A stretch of 64,000 bases of DNA from Limnoperna fortunei (Eukaryota > Mollusca > Bivalvia > Mytilida > Modiolidae), in NCBI GenBank assembly GCA_944474755.1, contig OX104117.1:73012926-73076925 (forward strand), read 5' to 3'. Below, piece after piece: positions 11,700 through 21,772 of this stretch. Within the stretch, counting starts at the first letter, position 1; each line of letters begins with the position of its first letter. The translations under genes were made by a program, and so were the position numbers. Under the pieces are notes generated by a model. It worked only from the letters and a program-made list of their open reading frames with translations. It ran no database searches and was not told the DNA's origin.

Positions 11700-11899
11700 T
11701 ATTCCTACATTAAAGTTATTTTAAAACGGAACTGTTGTCAATTCAGACAGTAAATATGTATCACATATACTGAAAGTTGGTAGTAAAAAAGCTAAACTAC
11801 ATGGTGTTGCTAATAAAAATTCATAAGTTATGCGAAAGTAAAAGTATTAAACTGAATCCAACATGGATTCCTACAAGAGAAAACAACAAAGCTGCAGAT
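11700..11899 (+). pseudogene. DIRS-like copy 1, RNase H end (left of Polinton)
   Basis: The frame ends with PTWIPTRENNKAAD, the motif closing the RNase H domain of DIRS-like retroelements. The reading frame is cut at 11,899 by the Polinton insertion and resumes after the second copy of the 6-bp target (16,819-16,824) with CLSKKTNSDDWSINR at 16,825. The reading is continuous across the removed insert, which independently confirms the element boundaries. Confidence 0.85.
11894..11899. repeat. Target-site duplication GCAGAT, left copy
   Basis: GCAGAT occurs immediately before the element's AGTAGTAGGGTG and again at 16,819-16,824 immediately after its CACCCTACTACT. Six-base duplications are the hallmark of Polinton/Maverick integration. 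Confidence 0.93.
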
Positions 11900-12787
11900 A
11901 GTAGTAGGGTGTGTTCAGTTTTAGACCCCACGAAAACGCAGGGCACCGACATAAATGGGCATGCCCCGCCCCTTTTCTATATATGGTAACCGGAATTCGA
12001 CAACCACGATATTCCGATAGCATGAATCATTGCGCGGGGTATAATGTCATAACGCGTTACGGTCAGCGAATTAGAGATTTAAATATTCCAATGCACCAAT
12101 AGAAACGCTCATTCCCGATGGCTGTTAACGTTATTTGAATTAAATAATGACATGATCTCGTTTTAGTTATTAAACCGGTATAGTTCAGCTATGTCTTCCG
12201 GGTTACGACAATGTTAGTAAATTTCGGTAATCTGCTGTGTTACATATATCAAAACTTCCACGAAATAAAAATAAAATAAAATAATAAAACAGGTCAAGTA
12301 TAATGACCTTTTATATAAATGCGTATTTATGGATGTCGAATTAAACCTTTCTCTCTAACCAAATATTATGGAAATGTTTACTATACCGCCAGTACGTTAT
12401 AAATTAATATTAAATAATGATATGATATCAATTTTATCATTACACAATGATATGATCTCGTTCAAGTTATGTATTTAGGGTTACATTTTTTCAATGGTCA
12501 TTTACAATATCCCTTCTCTACAAAATTATTTTTATTGTTGTCTATAGCTACGTCTCTCTGTAGCTGTAGATAAACAGATAACATTTTACTTTAAGCTTTA
12601 TTATTTTTCTGTTAATCATTATTTTAATTATTATATCAAAAACATTAATTATTGATGAAACTATCAAATATTTCAAACATAGCACCGAGTCCTGACGCGT
12701 TGCGGTCAGTTACCTAGACATTTAAATAACAGACGATACTCGGATTAACCTTTAACGATGAATCTTTCACGGACATCTTGTGGTATA

Positions 12788-13037
12788 TTGTTTGTTTAAT
12801 GCCATTTTCAGCAATTTTTCAGCTATATCATGGCGTCAAGTTTTTATTGGGAGAGGAAGCCGGAGTATCCGTAGAAAAACCCGGACCACCGGTAGGAAAA
12901 CTGGCAATCCTTGTCAATTAAGATTGGAGTCGAGTACACCATGCCCGCAGTGAGAATCGAACCCGCAATCTCAGTGTTGACAGACTACGCGATTAATAGT
13001 AGACGAACTACCTTAACCATTCGGCCACCCAGGCCCC
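12788..13037 (-). mobile_element. SINE copy 1 (full length), inserted in Polinton left arm
   Basis: A 250-bp insertion flanked by the 12-bp duplication TCTTGTGGTATA (12,776-12,787 and 13,038-13,049). In its own sense (minus strand) it begins with a tRNA-like head having A-box TGGCCGAATGGTTAAGGT and B-box GGGTTCGATTCTC. A conserved body follows and contains the block that reads, on the plus strand, CAGCAATTTTTCAGCTATAT. The right Polinton arm lacks it, so it arrived after the arms formed. The family resembles bivalve SINEs with conserved core domains (Deu/Meta type); that assignment is from memory of the family style, not a search. Confidence 0.9.
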
Positions 13038-13250
13038 TCTTGTGGTATACAAAGAGATAAAATTTTAAGCGGTGGTATTTCTGTTACAATTATTATTTAA
13101 ATAAGAATTAATTAACATTCGGTTTATTGAGCGGTATCATTATATATTGGTTAAACAATATTTCTAAATGACGAAATAAATCGACACGATGATAGAGATG
13201 ACTTTTATTAATAATGACATATATTTAATACACGAATATATACAATGATA

Positions 13251-13537
13251 GAGTCATTTGTATAGGTCTTTCAGTGTTTTCTCTATAATCAGCGGATCTC
13301 CATCAGAAAGTTCGTTCACTATGTCCTCCATGCTAAAGTTCTTGTATCTGTATTTGACGAAATGAACGCAGTACAGGCCACAACTATCTCCATCCTCGGG
13401 TTGCATTTGCACTCTGCTAAACTTTTATCGGGGTCCGTTGACGATCAGCACATTTCTGAAGCGTAGATGATACGTTTCCAGCGCTCTTCCAAACGAATCG
13501 AAGAATTCGGATGGACCATTCAGTGGGAAATGAAACG
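13251..13537 (-). pseudogene. Inverted C-terminal copy of Polinton protease
   Basis: On the minus strand this encodes the last ~95 residues of the adenovirus-type cysteine protease found at 15,158-15,710. It has the block after the substrate-binding region (PLNGPSEFFDSFG) and the catalytic-cysteine block SCGLYCVHFVKYRYK, then the acidic tail and a stop. Only one in-frame stop is visible (near 13,434), and the frame is otherwise open. The corresponding part of the full-length copy has a frameshift plus a nonsense codon, so this orphan half is the better preserved one. It has no N-terminal part and cannot be functional. Confidence 0.9.
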
Positions 13538-13592
13538 GCACCATCACCACCACCACCGCCACCACCACCACCACCACCACCACCAACACCAG
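13538..13592 (+). repeat. ACC/CAC microsatellite at the inversion junction
   Basis: About 17 near-perfect ACC units sit exactly where left-arm homology stops. A similar CCA-rich stretch codes the proline linker of the ATPase frame at 14,200-14,313, so simple sequence could have aided the rearrangement. Confidence 0.8.
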
Positions 13593-13663
13593 ACTATGGG
13601 AATTTATAGTCCCTGGGAATGAAAGTTTATAAGAGGAGGTGGTTGATATGCATTTCATCCACC

Positions 13664-14109
13664 ATGGACGAGTTTTACTTTTTCGTCAATATCTATGATT
13701 CTTTGAATCTGTTCCCTCAAAACAAGGGCGTACAATTTAGAATAGAGCTACCCAAGACTTACTCGATGGACAGGGAGTGCGAATGTGATTTACTGGAGAT
13801 GACGTTCGTTCCAGCATTCGAAAGACCGTCGAAAAGGCTCTACGTCTGTTAAGATGTGCTAGGGGAATGGTCTTACGTCCAGGACACGTTCCTGTCACTA
13901 CTACAGTCCGTAGCAGTACGCGAGGAAGAGTGACTGAGGCGATCTTTGAGAGAGCAATTTATATGCCGGTCAAAAGCGGTAACAGGAAGAGACTGGAAAT
14001 AACCTTAAGAGACGACCGATTACAAGTATGTCGGTGCAGGGATGACCACGTGTTCTGTTGGCTTCATTTTCGAAACGTTATAAAAGGAAGGAACTCATCT
14101 ACGCAATAA
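13664..14109 (+). pseudogene. Polinton minor capsid protein, broken
   Basis: From the ATG at 13,664 the frame encodes about 150 residues resembling the small capsid component of Polintons. The start MDEFYFFVN is followed by PQNKGVQFRIELPKTY, an acidic/Cys segment and PSKRLYVC. A stop interrupts at about 13,851 and a frame change is needed near 13,930, after which FERAIYMPVKSGNRKRLEI and a final stop at 14,107 follow. It lies 2 bp upstream of the ATPase start, the usual minor capsid-ATPase-protease order. The identification rests on recalled family pattern and gene order. The protein would be nonfunctional here. Confidence 0.65.
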
Positions 14110-14111
14110 GG

Positions 14112-15157
14112 ATGCAGTGTCCAACTTGTCAACAACCTTTTTCTAGAAGAGATGCCATGTTGATGCATCAACGAAATAAACACGGAACAGGAATGACAAC
14201 ACCTCCACCACCACCACCACAGTCGCCACCACCACCACCACAGTCGCCACCACCACCACCACCACTGTCACCAACAGCAACACCACCACCGCCGCCACCA
14301 CCACCGCCAACGACGCTGTCACACAGTTTTCATCTCCGACATCCGTTTACCATGATCGTGTCTGGACCCACTTCGTGCGGAAAGACGTAGTTTTTGGAGG
14401 AAATGCTGCGCCGAGCCCAGAGCACGATCGTCCCGCCACCCGAGAGGATCGTCTGGCTGTAAAAACGATGACTTCCCCTCTACGACGTGATTCAAGTGCA
14501 GTGAAATTCGTACGCGGCATACCGTCGGACTTGGACGCCGACCACTACGTCGATTCCGGGACAAGAAACGTGGTGATCCTCGATGATTTGATGTTCGTCT
14601 CGACCAAAGACGCGCGCTTCAACGACTTGTTCACCGAAGAATCGCATCATCGCAACTTGTCGGTGATTGTCGTCAATCAGAATTTATACTTTGGAAAAGA
14701 CCCGACCCACAGGAGAAATTGTCAATACCTGGTTCTTTTCAACAATCCCGTGGATCGTCAGCCCATAGCTACGCTCGGTAGACAGATGTACCCGAGGAAG
14801 AAAGATTTCTTGTTGAAAACCTTCGAAGAGGCGACGAGAAAGCCGCACAGATACCTACTCGTAGACCTGAAGGCCGAAACACCCGAGCACCTGAGACTGC
14901 GTAGCGATGTCATCGTGAGGGACGAAGAGGGTGTCATGAGGATGGACGTAGACCCGAAGGCCGAAACACTTCAGCATCTGCGTACCGATGTCATGGAGAG
15001 GGACGAAGACGATGTCATAGGGATGGACGTAGATCCAAAGGCCGAAACACCCGGGCATCTGAGACTACGTAGCGATCTCATGAAGAGGGACGAAGACGAT
15101 GTCCTGGAGTTGAACGAAGACGAAAGTTACTTTGAAGACACCAGTGAACCCGACCTG
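14112..15157 (+). pseudogene. Polinton packaging-type ATPase with N-terminal zinc finger, broken
   Basis: This encodes a FtsK/HerA (A32-like) genome-packaging ATPase. From ATG 14,112: a C2H2 finger (CPTCQQPF then HQRNKH), a long proline linker coded by CCA repeats (14,200-14,313), then Walker A (GPTSCGKT, about 14,365-14,387) followed at once by a TAG at 14,388. A frame change near 14,465 moves to the second frame. There the region before Walker B, Walker B itself (NVVILDDLMF, about 14,562), the SHHRNLSVIVVNQNLY sensor-like block and the C-terminal VLFNNPVDRQ block follow. The tail (14,865-15,120) is three tandem ~28-residue repeats beginning DLKAE/DPKAE. The frame then runs on without a stop into the protease. 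The nonsense codon between Walker A and B and the frameshift make it dead. Confidence 0.9.
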
Positions 15158-15710
15158 ATGGCCTGTCGAGAATGTGGACTGGTGTTTGCACATGCGCGTG
15201 GACTCGATATGCATCAAGCCCAAAGATGTTCGAACGAAGAACCGCCAATTAAACGCTGTAGAAGTTTAGCTGTCGAAGGTACCTATGGATACGAGTTGGA
15301 GTGTTTTCTAAAAGACTTACCTGTCAGGGTACATTGTGCCGACGAACCTCTTTCTAAAGTGAAAGACAGGCCACAGAGTTTTATCGTCAACACTGACCGA
15401 TGCGACGGAAAGGGAATCCGTTGGATGGCGTTTCATTTCCCACTCAATGGTCCATCCGAATTTTTCGATAAGTTTTTATAAGCCGGAAACGTATCATCCA
15501 CGCTTCAGAAACGTGCTGATCGTCAACGGACCCCGATACAATTTTAGCAGAGTGCAAGTGCAACCCTAGGATGGATATAGTTGTGGCCTGTACTGCGTTC
15601 ATTTCGTCAAATACAGATACAAGAACTCTAGCATGGGGGACATAGTGAACGAACTTTCTGGTGGAGATCCGCTGATTATAGAGAACACACTGAAAGACCT
15701 GTACCAATGA
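15158..15710 (+). pseudogene. Polinton adenovirus-type cysteine protease with C2H2 finger, broken
   Basis: Beginning at a Met at 15,158 or as a read-through from the ATPase frame: a C2H2 finger (CRECGLVF then HQAQRC), then the protease core with PQSFIVNTD and GIRWMAFHFPLNGPSEFF. The frame is lost at 15,479; in another frame the rest is readable, including FRNVLIVNGPRYNF, an in-frame TAG near 15,568, the catalytic-Cys block SCGLYCVHFVKY and a stop at 15,708. In this family a His normally precedes the Trp of the active-site strand; here that position is Arg (GIRW), so a catalytic residue is also missing. Its C-terminal half is duplicated inverted at 13,251-13,537. Confidence 0.88.
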
Positions 15711-16818
15711 CTCTATCATTGTATATATTCGTGTATTAAATATATGTCGTTATTAATAAAAGTCATCTCTATCATCGTGTCGATTTATTTCGTCATTTAG
15801 AAATATTGTTTAACCAATAAATAATGATACCACTCAATAAACCGAATGGTAATTAATTCTTATTTATATAATAATAATAACAGAAATACCACCGCTTAAA
15901 ATTTTATCTGTTTGTAAACCACAAGAATAGTGTTGATTAAATCAAACAGATGTCCGTGAAAGATTCATCGTTAAAGGTTAATCCGAGGATAATAAAATTC
16001 AGTATCGTCTGTTATTTAAATGTCTAGTTAACTGACCGTAACGCGTTAGGACTCGATGCTATCTTTGAAATATTTGATTGTTTCATCAATAATTAATGTT
16101 TTAGATATAATAATTAAAATAAAATAATTATTAACACAAAAATAAGAAAACCAAAAATAAAATGTTATCTGTTTATAAACAGAGTGACGTAGACAATAAT
16201 AAAAATAATTTTGTAGAGAAGGGATATTGTAAATGACCATAGGTAAAAAATGTAACCCTGAAGGCATAACTATAACGAGATCATATCACTGTTTAATGAT
16301 AAAATTGAGATCATATCAATATTTAATATTAATTTATAATCTACTGTCGGTATAGACAAATTTTCCAAAATATTTGGTTAGAGAGAAAGGTTTAATTAGA
16401 CATCCATAAATACGCATTTACATAGAGATCGTTATACTTGACCTGAATTATTTTATTATTTTATTTTATTTTTATTTCGTGGAAGTGTTGATATATGTAA
16501 CACAGCAGATTACCGAAATTTACTAACATTGTCGTAACCCGGAAGACATAACTGGACCATACCGGTTTAATAACTAGATTCAAATATTGTTATAAACCGG
16601 AATGAGCGTTTCGATTTGTGCATTCGAATATTTAAATCTCTAGTTCGCTGACCGTAAAGCGTTATGACATTATACCCCGCGCGATGATTCATGCTATCGG
16701 AATATCGTGGTTCTCGACTTCCGGTGACCATATAAAGAATGAGGGAGCATGCCCATATTTGGATGCACCCTTGCACCCTGCGTTTTGTGGGGTCTAAAAC
16801 TGAACACACCCTACTACT
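15429..16818. repeat. Right inverted arm of Polinton
   Basis: A 1,390-bp arm containing the end of the protease frame (to 15,710) and about 1.1 kb of terminal noncoding DNA ending CACCCTACTACT. It is the inverted counterpart of 11,900-13,537 and carries no SINE. Reading frames in this arm on the minus strand are shadows. Confidence 0.92.
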
Positions 16819-16824
16819 GCAGAT

Positions 16825-16993
16825 TGTTTGAGTAAGAAAACCAACAGTGACGATTGGAGTATCAATAGAAACATTTTTACATATTTGAACAAAAAATGGG
16901 GTAAATATACCACTGACAAGTTTACCACATATCATAACACACAATGTTTAAAATTCAATTAAAAATACTGGTGCCCCGGAACTGAAGTCATCA
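16825..16993 (+). pseudogene. DIRS-like copy 1, continuation after Polinton
   Basis: Continues the retroelement reading frame right after the duplicated GCAGAT: SDDWSINRNIFTYLNKKWG, then KYTTDKF, and after one stop YWCPGTEVINVFSQYWG. This conserved region sits between RNase H and the recombinase in DIRS-like elements. It is in frame with the part left of the Polinton. Confidence 0.85.
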
Positions 16994-17664
16994 ATGTTTT
17001 TTCTCAATATTGGGGTAACGACAACAACAGTAGAGAAAGCAATCAAAGACAGCGGAGTGAAGACGGACAAAAAAAGACTACTTTTTTTACATTCTAAAAG
17101 CAATAACACTATAAGAAATATTATAATTGCTTTAATGTACGGAAAACAATTTGTATCAGATCACGATTTAAATGATTTGCATGTGCCATCTATACATATT
17201 GCACTTAATATAACGAGTCTTATCGTAAAAAATATTTCTCATTGCGTAGTTGAATCCGCAGTTTATGCCATAAAATGGGCACATGATTTACATGGGTATA
17301 CCGATCCAACTGATAATAGTTTTGTGAAATCTCTCTTAGAATCTGATAAAAGACGTAGTAGTAAATCAGTGGTCAAAAAGGATCCAGTAAAAAGTGAAAT
17401 GTTGATTGAATTGTGTTCTCTGTATGCTAGTTCATTCGATTTATTGATTTTAAGAGATTTATGTATGATTTTAATAGCATATTCAGGTTTTTTTATATTC
17501 GACGACATTAGTAATCTTATGTGCAGAGATTTGCAATTTTATGACGATCACATACAAATTTTCATTTCTAAGAGTAAAACTGATCAATACAGACACGGAA
17601 ACGAAATTTTAATATCTAGAGGCAGCACTGTAGCTCGCCTGGTAAATATGCTCTCTATTTACAT
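16994..17664 (+). pseudogene. DIRS-like copy 1, tyrosine recombinase (truncated)
   Basis: An open frame of ~220 codons encodes the N-terminal core-binding part and the first half of the catalytic domain of a retroelement tyrosine recombinase. It has the linker KKDPVKSEMLIELCSLY, the helix with DLCMILIAYSGFFIFDDISN and the strand ISKSKTDQYRHGNEILIS. The family usually has an Arg in the helix (compare FLRFDE in copy 2); here it is Ile (FFIFDD), so the first catalytic Arg is lost. The frame is cut at about 17,664 by Tc1/mariner-type sequence, which removes the His/Arg/Tyr end of the active site. The apparent stop at 17,716 belongs to the inserted sequence. Confidence 0.87.
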
Positions 17665-18272
17665 GTCTATTGCTACAATACAGTTCATTAACTCTCCTCC
17701 TCATGCTGTTGACTAAACGACGAAGTGTAGCATGTGGTAAATTCTTCCATTCACACTGTAACACCACCACCGCCAAAAGCTGTAGTGCCTAGGATGTTGT
17801 TCTGGTTGTAAACAGTGCCTCCTTGTCTCCAAACTCGCATGCGTCCATCAATATGACGAAGAAGGAATCTGATTCTTCGGTACAGTGTACTCGTCTAATG
17901 ACGGTGATATCGTGCCCACTCTAAACTTGCTTGGGGATATCTCTGTGTCAACAGTGGACGTTTCAAGGGACGATGAGCGCTCAACCTTGCATTGTTTAGG
18001 CGCCTGCTAACTGTTCGAACGGCGACTCTAATTGCAATATTCCAAAGACATCTTGCGGTTGGCGTTTGGCTACATGAACGAGTGCTCTATCTTCCCTTTC
18101 AGATGTTTTTGGTGGTCGACCTGACCTAGGACGTTCGATGACGTTTCAGTAGCCGGGACACAAAACTAAAGTGAATGCCAAAGTGTTGTGCTATCTGACG
18201 CAAGCTCTGTCCACTATTACCCATTCCAACATTCTGCCACTTCTCGGCATCATTTAATTTCCGTCTACGCAT
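17665..18272 (-). pseudogene. Tc1/mariner-like transposase, internally deleted
   Basis: On the minus strand from the Met at 18,272: a helix-turn-helix start (RRRKLNDAEKWQNVGMGNSG, then SLRQIAQHFG), then in shifting frames the central part with EESDSFFVILMDA and FGGGGVTV. It jumps directly to the C-terminal block WKNLPHATLRRLVNSMRRRV (about 17,670-17,755). The catalytic core between VTV and WKN, with its last acidic residues, is missing. Several frameshifts and a stop also occur. The copy lies against the recombinase of DIRS copy 1. Clear terminal inverted repeats were not found. Confidence 0.82.
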
Positions 18273-18539
18273 TGTAAAAATGTAAAGATGAAGTCGAAAA
18301 AGACCAGGAGATGAACACTAAATCGTTAAGGAAAACAAGGCTTTTAGGCGTGCTCGACTGCCGTATGACAAACTGGTTTTGATAGTTAAAGATTTACCTG
18401 AGGAGTTATTTAAAGTAACTTTCCCGAGCTCGAATGATGGCTTTAGTACATAAATAGCACACATTTAATACTAGTATTCATTCAGATTTTTGAAATTATA
18501 AAAAAGATTGTAGTTGTTGCTTAACTTATGGCACAGATA

Positions 18540-18970
18540 TGGATTAGGACAGTTCAGCTGTAATGGTTTTTGTCTCTCCTGCAACGATAGTCCCTGGAGG
18601 CGAGACATATAAATGGGAATCGGGCGGAGGCGGCGTAAACACTTGACGCTTTGCTTTATATCTTTATAAGCTAAGCCCTAGGTCATTTAATTTTGGTCCA
18701 GTGGTAGCTTGTAATGAGTACTTGCCAGTCAGTCACCTGTCACCTGACCTTGACCTAAATTTCACGTTCCAGCGATTACCTTCAAGTTTTTGGATTAGAG
18801 CAGTTCCTCTGTAAACATGCATGGCAGGATGACAATATGTGGTATATAGTTTGCTGGTGAATAGTACATGACTGTCTGGTAGGTGTCACCTGACCTTGAC
18901 CTCAAGTTCAGGGTCCAGCTACTATGTTAACGTTTTTGGATTTCTCTGTAACCATGCATTTTATATTTAA
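18540..18970 (+). repeat. Diverged tandem repeat, CACCTGACCTTGACCT units
   Basis: Two ~155-bp units share CACCTGACCTTGACCT, a GTCCAGC/TTCCAGC block, TTTTTGGATT and CTCTGTAA(A/C)CATGCAT (about 18,735-18,825 and 18,888-18,960). A weaker third unit lies before them. It is noncoding and similar in style to the GACCTTGA repeats at 47.2 kb. Confidence 0.6.
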
Positions 18971-19577
18971 ATGAAAACAATTAAATTCTATTTCGTGATG
19001 CTCTGGACGTAATTTTTGTCATTAGTGATGCGGAAATGCAGGCCAGACATTTTCATGTATCCGCACTTGTTTTATGTTTTAGGGATAGTGTTTTACAATT
19101 AAACTTTGAATCCTGGATCTTGAGTCTATATATTAGACAAAAGAACCCATCATTTCATTTAAAAAACGATAAAAGTGTTTGACTGCTACTAGAGTAAAAC
19201 CACAGGAATATGACCTCATTTGAGATGAAAAATAGCCAGAAAACGAAACACAAAAAATGTCGCGAAGGAGTCTAATGCAAAAATAGAATATTCCTACCCG
19301 TATCTTTGTTGTTAAGTTTACTCGGGAAACTTTCAACTGACACATCCTTGTGGGTGTTCTACGTACTCACACACATTTATTCTTCAAGATTATGACATTA
19401 ATTCCTTTAAAAGATCCATATTTTTGCAACCGCGAAACTTTTATTTGGACTAAAACACTTAAGGGAATCGTCCACTGCAACGGTATCGCACTGATATTTG
19501 AGTATTTTTATTTATATATAATTTGAATTTTTGGTGATTTAGAAAAGTATACAATATATACACTTTTTAAACATTTA

Positions 19578-19745
19578 GGAGATAACTGTATTGTATTTAA
19601 AGATTTGCCCGTCATCAGTTGGTGATTTGATGGTCGGAAATTGAGTTTACTGGCGACACGTAAGCGAAGCAAGTAAACGTATATTTCCAACCATCAAAGC
19701 ACCAACTGATGCCGGCAAATCTTCAAATATAATACAGTTATCTCC
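19578..19745. mobile_element. 168-bp imperfect palindrome (MITE-like)
   Basis: The terminus GGAGATAACTGTATT is inverted at the other end. The arms stay paired for about 65 bp through the CAGTTGGTG and GATGGT blocks, around a ~35-bp centre. No unambiguous target duplication was found. Confidence 0.7.
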
Positions 19746-19749
19746 ATTC

Positions 19750-21770
19750 TATTGCTACGTCATAAACATATAAATTAAATTATCAAAGCGGGATCTGTTG
19801 ATATCCCAGAAATAACGTCTGCGCTTGCGTTAACTTTTGACGACATGAACCGTGCCATGAAATTTTTAACGGTGTCCAATCAGAATCGACGTTACATCAA
19901 GAATTACATTAGAATTTCGGTTTTACGCTTAGCGTAAATTTTGCAAAAGAAACTGAACATAGTCGACCATATTGATTAATTTCTCAAGGGCACTATACAG
20001 TGTAAAAATATGTCTTATCTAGTATATAGCTTTAGAATGTAAATAGTCAAATGTTGTTAGTCAATACAAATGAAACAAATATACGTATTCATTATTGCGC
20101 GTGCGAGAACTTGGAAAGACTTAGATTTCTTTACTGGTGTAAAACATGTAAATCTTGAGAAAATCACTTGATTCTAAAATCTGAAACAAGAAGTTTAAGA
20201 TCGGAAAATAGCATGCTTCTATTCAATCCAACTGTCAGAACGAAAACCTATGGAGAAAAGGAGGTTTGACAAATCAGCTGCATTCTTGTGGAATGATCTG
20301 CATTGCAGTCGAGAAAAAACTTCTTCCGGACCGCCATTTAAAACAATTAATGTAAACAAAATATGCACTTCACACATCCGTGTCATAGCTTTTTACCATT
20401 TGATGCCCTTTGGAAGGACGAAGACCTAATCTACCCATTCACTGTTTACATCTTTGGTGCGTAGGCTGCATTTCATTCACAAAAGAACACAAGATACAAA
20501 CTCATTTTAACAATGGAAGTTACGTCAGCTTCAATCTTGTTATTGCTAAAAATTCTCAGTTAAGATTCTAACATGAAAGACCCACGATTCAAACTCAATA
20601 TGAAATTAATTAAAATAGCCTTAGTTGGTCAGTCTTTGTCTAAATTTTTGACAGGAAACACCATCGTTTGTATCGTTATACATATATATCTTTTGTCTCT
20701 ATTATTTCTTTCCATTTCACTTTTCCGCCCTTTGTAGTTTGACATGACGCTTATTACATGTATTATCATACACCACTTTTTTTTCAATTTTTATATATTT
20801 TATCATGACGTATGTATTTTCCTTTTGTGCAATGAAATTATTTCATTTGACTACAAATCAATGATAGAAAATCTAAAAACGATATGAAAAGAATATGCAG
20901 AAATTTGTATGTAATACTATTATGAGCTATATTTCAGGAAATGTTTAAATGTTTTTGACAAAAGCTAAGTGCTTTTTACCAGATCATGTCTAGGTTTTTT
21001 GTAATTCATGGTATTGCATTGTATTATTGAACTTATGAATAAATATGTTTAAACTAACACCCGTCTGGGATATATATTAAATCAATACTGGAATTTTAAG
21101 TGACCATGATTCCTTATCTTGATTATGTGTGACCACACTGTTTGGTAACTTATGCCCTTTACAAAAATGAACCTTTTGAACGTGATTGCAAATGCGTGGC
21201 AAAACTTCATCACGGAATGACTTCGAAATTTGATATCGATATGTAATATGATGTCATACAAAACATGGTGTAATACTAACTAACGTGGTTTTTAACAATA
21301 ATTTATGTACTTCAGGCCTCATTTAATTTCGTTGGTGGGAATTAACACTACATAAATGTAATGATGTTTTGTCACTTCGTAATTCTTTTTAAAAAATACA
21401 TATAATAATCTTATATGACATGCACTTTTGCTTATACCAGGTAATTCCACATTCCTTAATATACATTTGTCATCGTTTTACATTTAATAGATGTGGAAAC
21501 AGAAACTTAAAACACTTAAACAAGGAAAGACAAACAGTAGTATCGGTATTGGCTTCTAGCAACAGAAATGACTGGATTTTAGGCCGAGAAAAAGAATTTT
21601 GCAAAGGCAGATCTGCCAGAAACAATATACTACAAGAAAAAAACGCATTGTCAGATGCAGTATTTTAAGTACTTATCAAGCAATACCTTTTTTTTTTTTA
21701 CAAATTTGAAAAACAGCTATATCTGTTTCGCTCAATACAGCTATGAATGATGACTCTTATAATAAGACTT
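19750..21770. other. Gene-poor stretch upstream of BTB copy A exon
   Basis: No exon matching BTB exon 3 (38,550-39,000) was found here, where copy A would be expected to have one. A short segment at 20,625-20,700 resembles 63,265-63,340 (GTTGGTCAGT with TCTAAATTTTTGACA), suggesting a dispersed repeat. Nothing else could be named. Confidence 0.4.
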
Positions 21771-21772
21771 AC

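Larger units (their letters stand above)
11900..13537. repeat. Left inverted arm of Polinton
   Basis: Reverse complement of 15,429-16,818 apart from a 262-bp SINE-plus-duplication insert. Landmarks shared in inverted order are TTAGACCCCACGAAAACG near the tip, GGTATAATGTCATAACGCG, TGCTGTGTTACATATATC and, innermost, AGTGGGAAATGAAACG. The inner junction abuts a CAC/ACC microsatellite at 13,538-13,592. Confidence 0.92.
11900..16818 (+). mobile_element. Miniature Polinton/Maverick with inverted right-end duplication
   Basis: A 4,919-bp element with perfect termini (AGTAGTAGGGTG...CACCCTACTACT), starting AGT as Polintons do, and flanked by GCAGAT duplications. Full-length family members are typically 15-20 kb and carry polymerase B, integrase, major and minor capsid, ATPase and protease genes. 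Only minor capsid, ATPase and protease remnants remain here. The two arms (11,900-13,537 and 15,429-16,818) are inverted copies about 1.4 kb long. They cover not just the terminal repeat but also the end of the protease gene, so the left end is an inverted copy of the right end. The element sits in the RNase H region of a DIRS-like retroelement and itself received a SINE. All genes are broken. Without an integrase it must have been moved by enzymes supplied by another copy. Confidence 0.9.

Noticed and set aside
13425..13658. Minus-strand frame with a valine run
   Set aside because: The valines are the antisense of the ACC microsatellite; only its left part is real, as the inverted protease fragment.
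16567..16944. 125-codon minus-strand frame
   Set aside because: Lies over the Polinton right terminus and crosses the insertion boundary into DIRS sequence.
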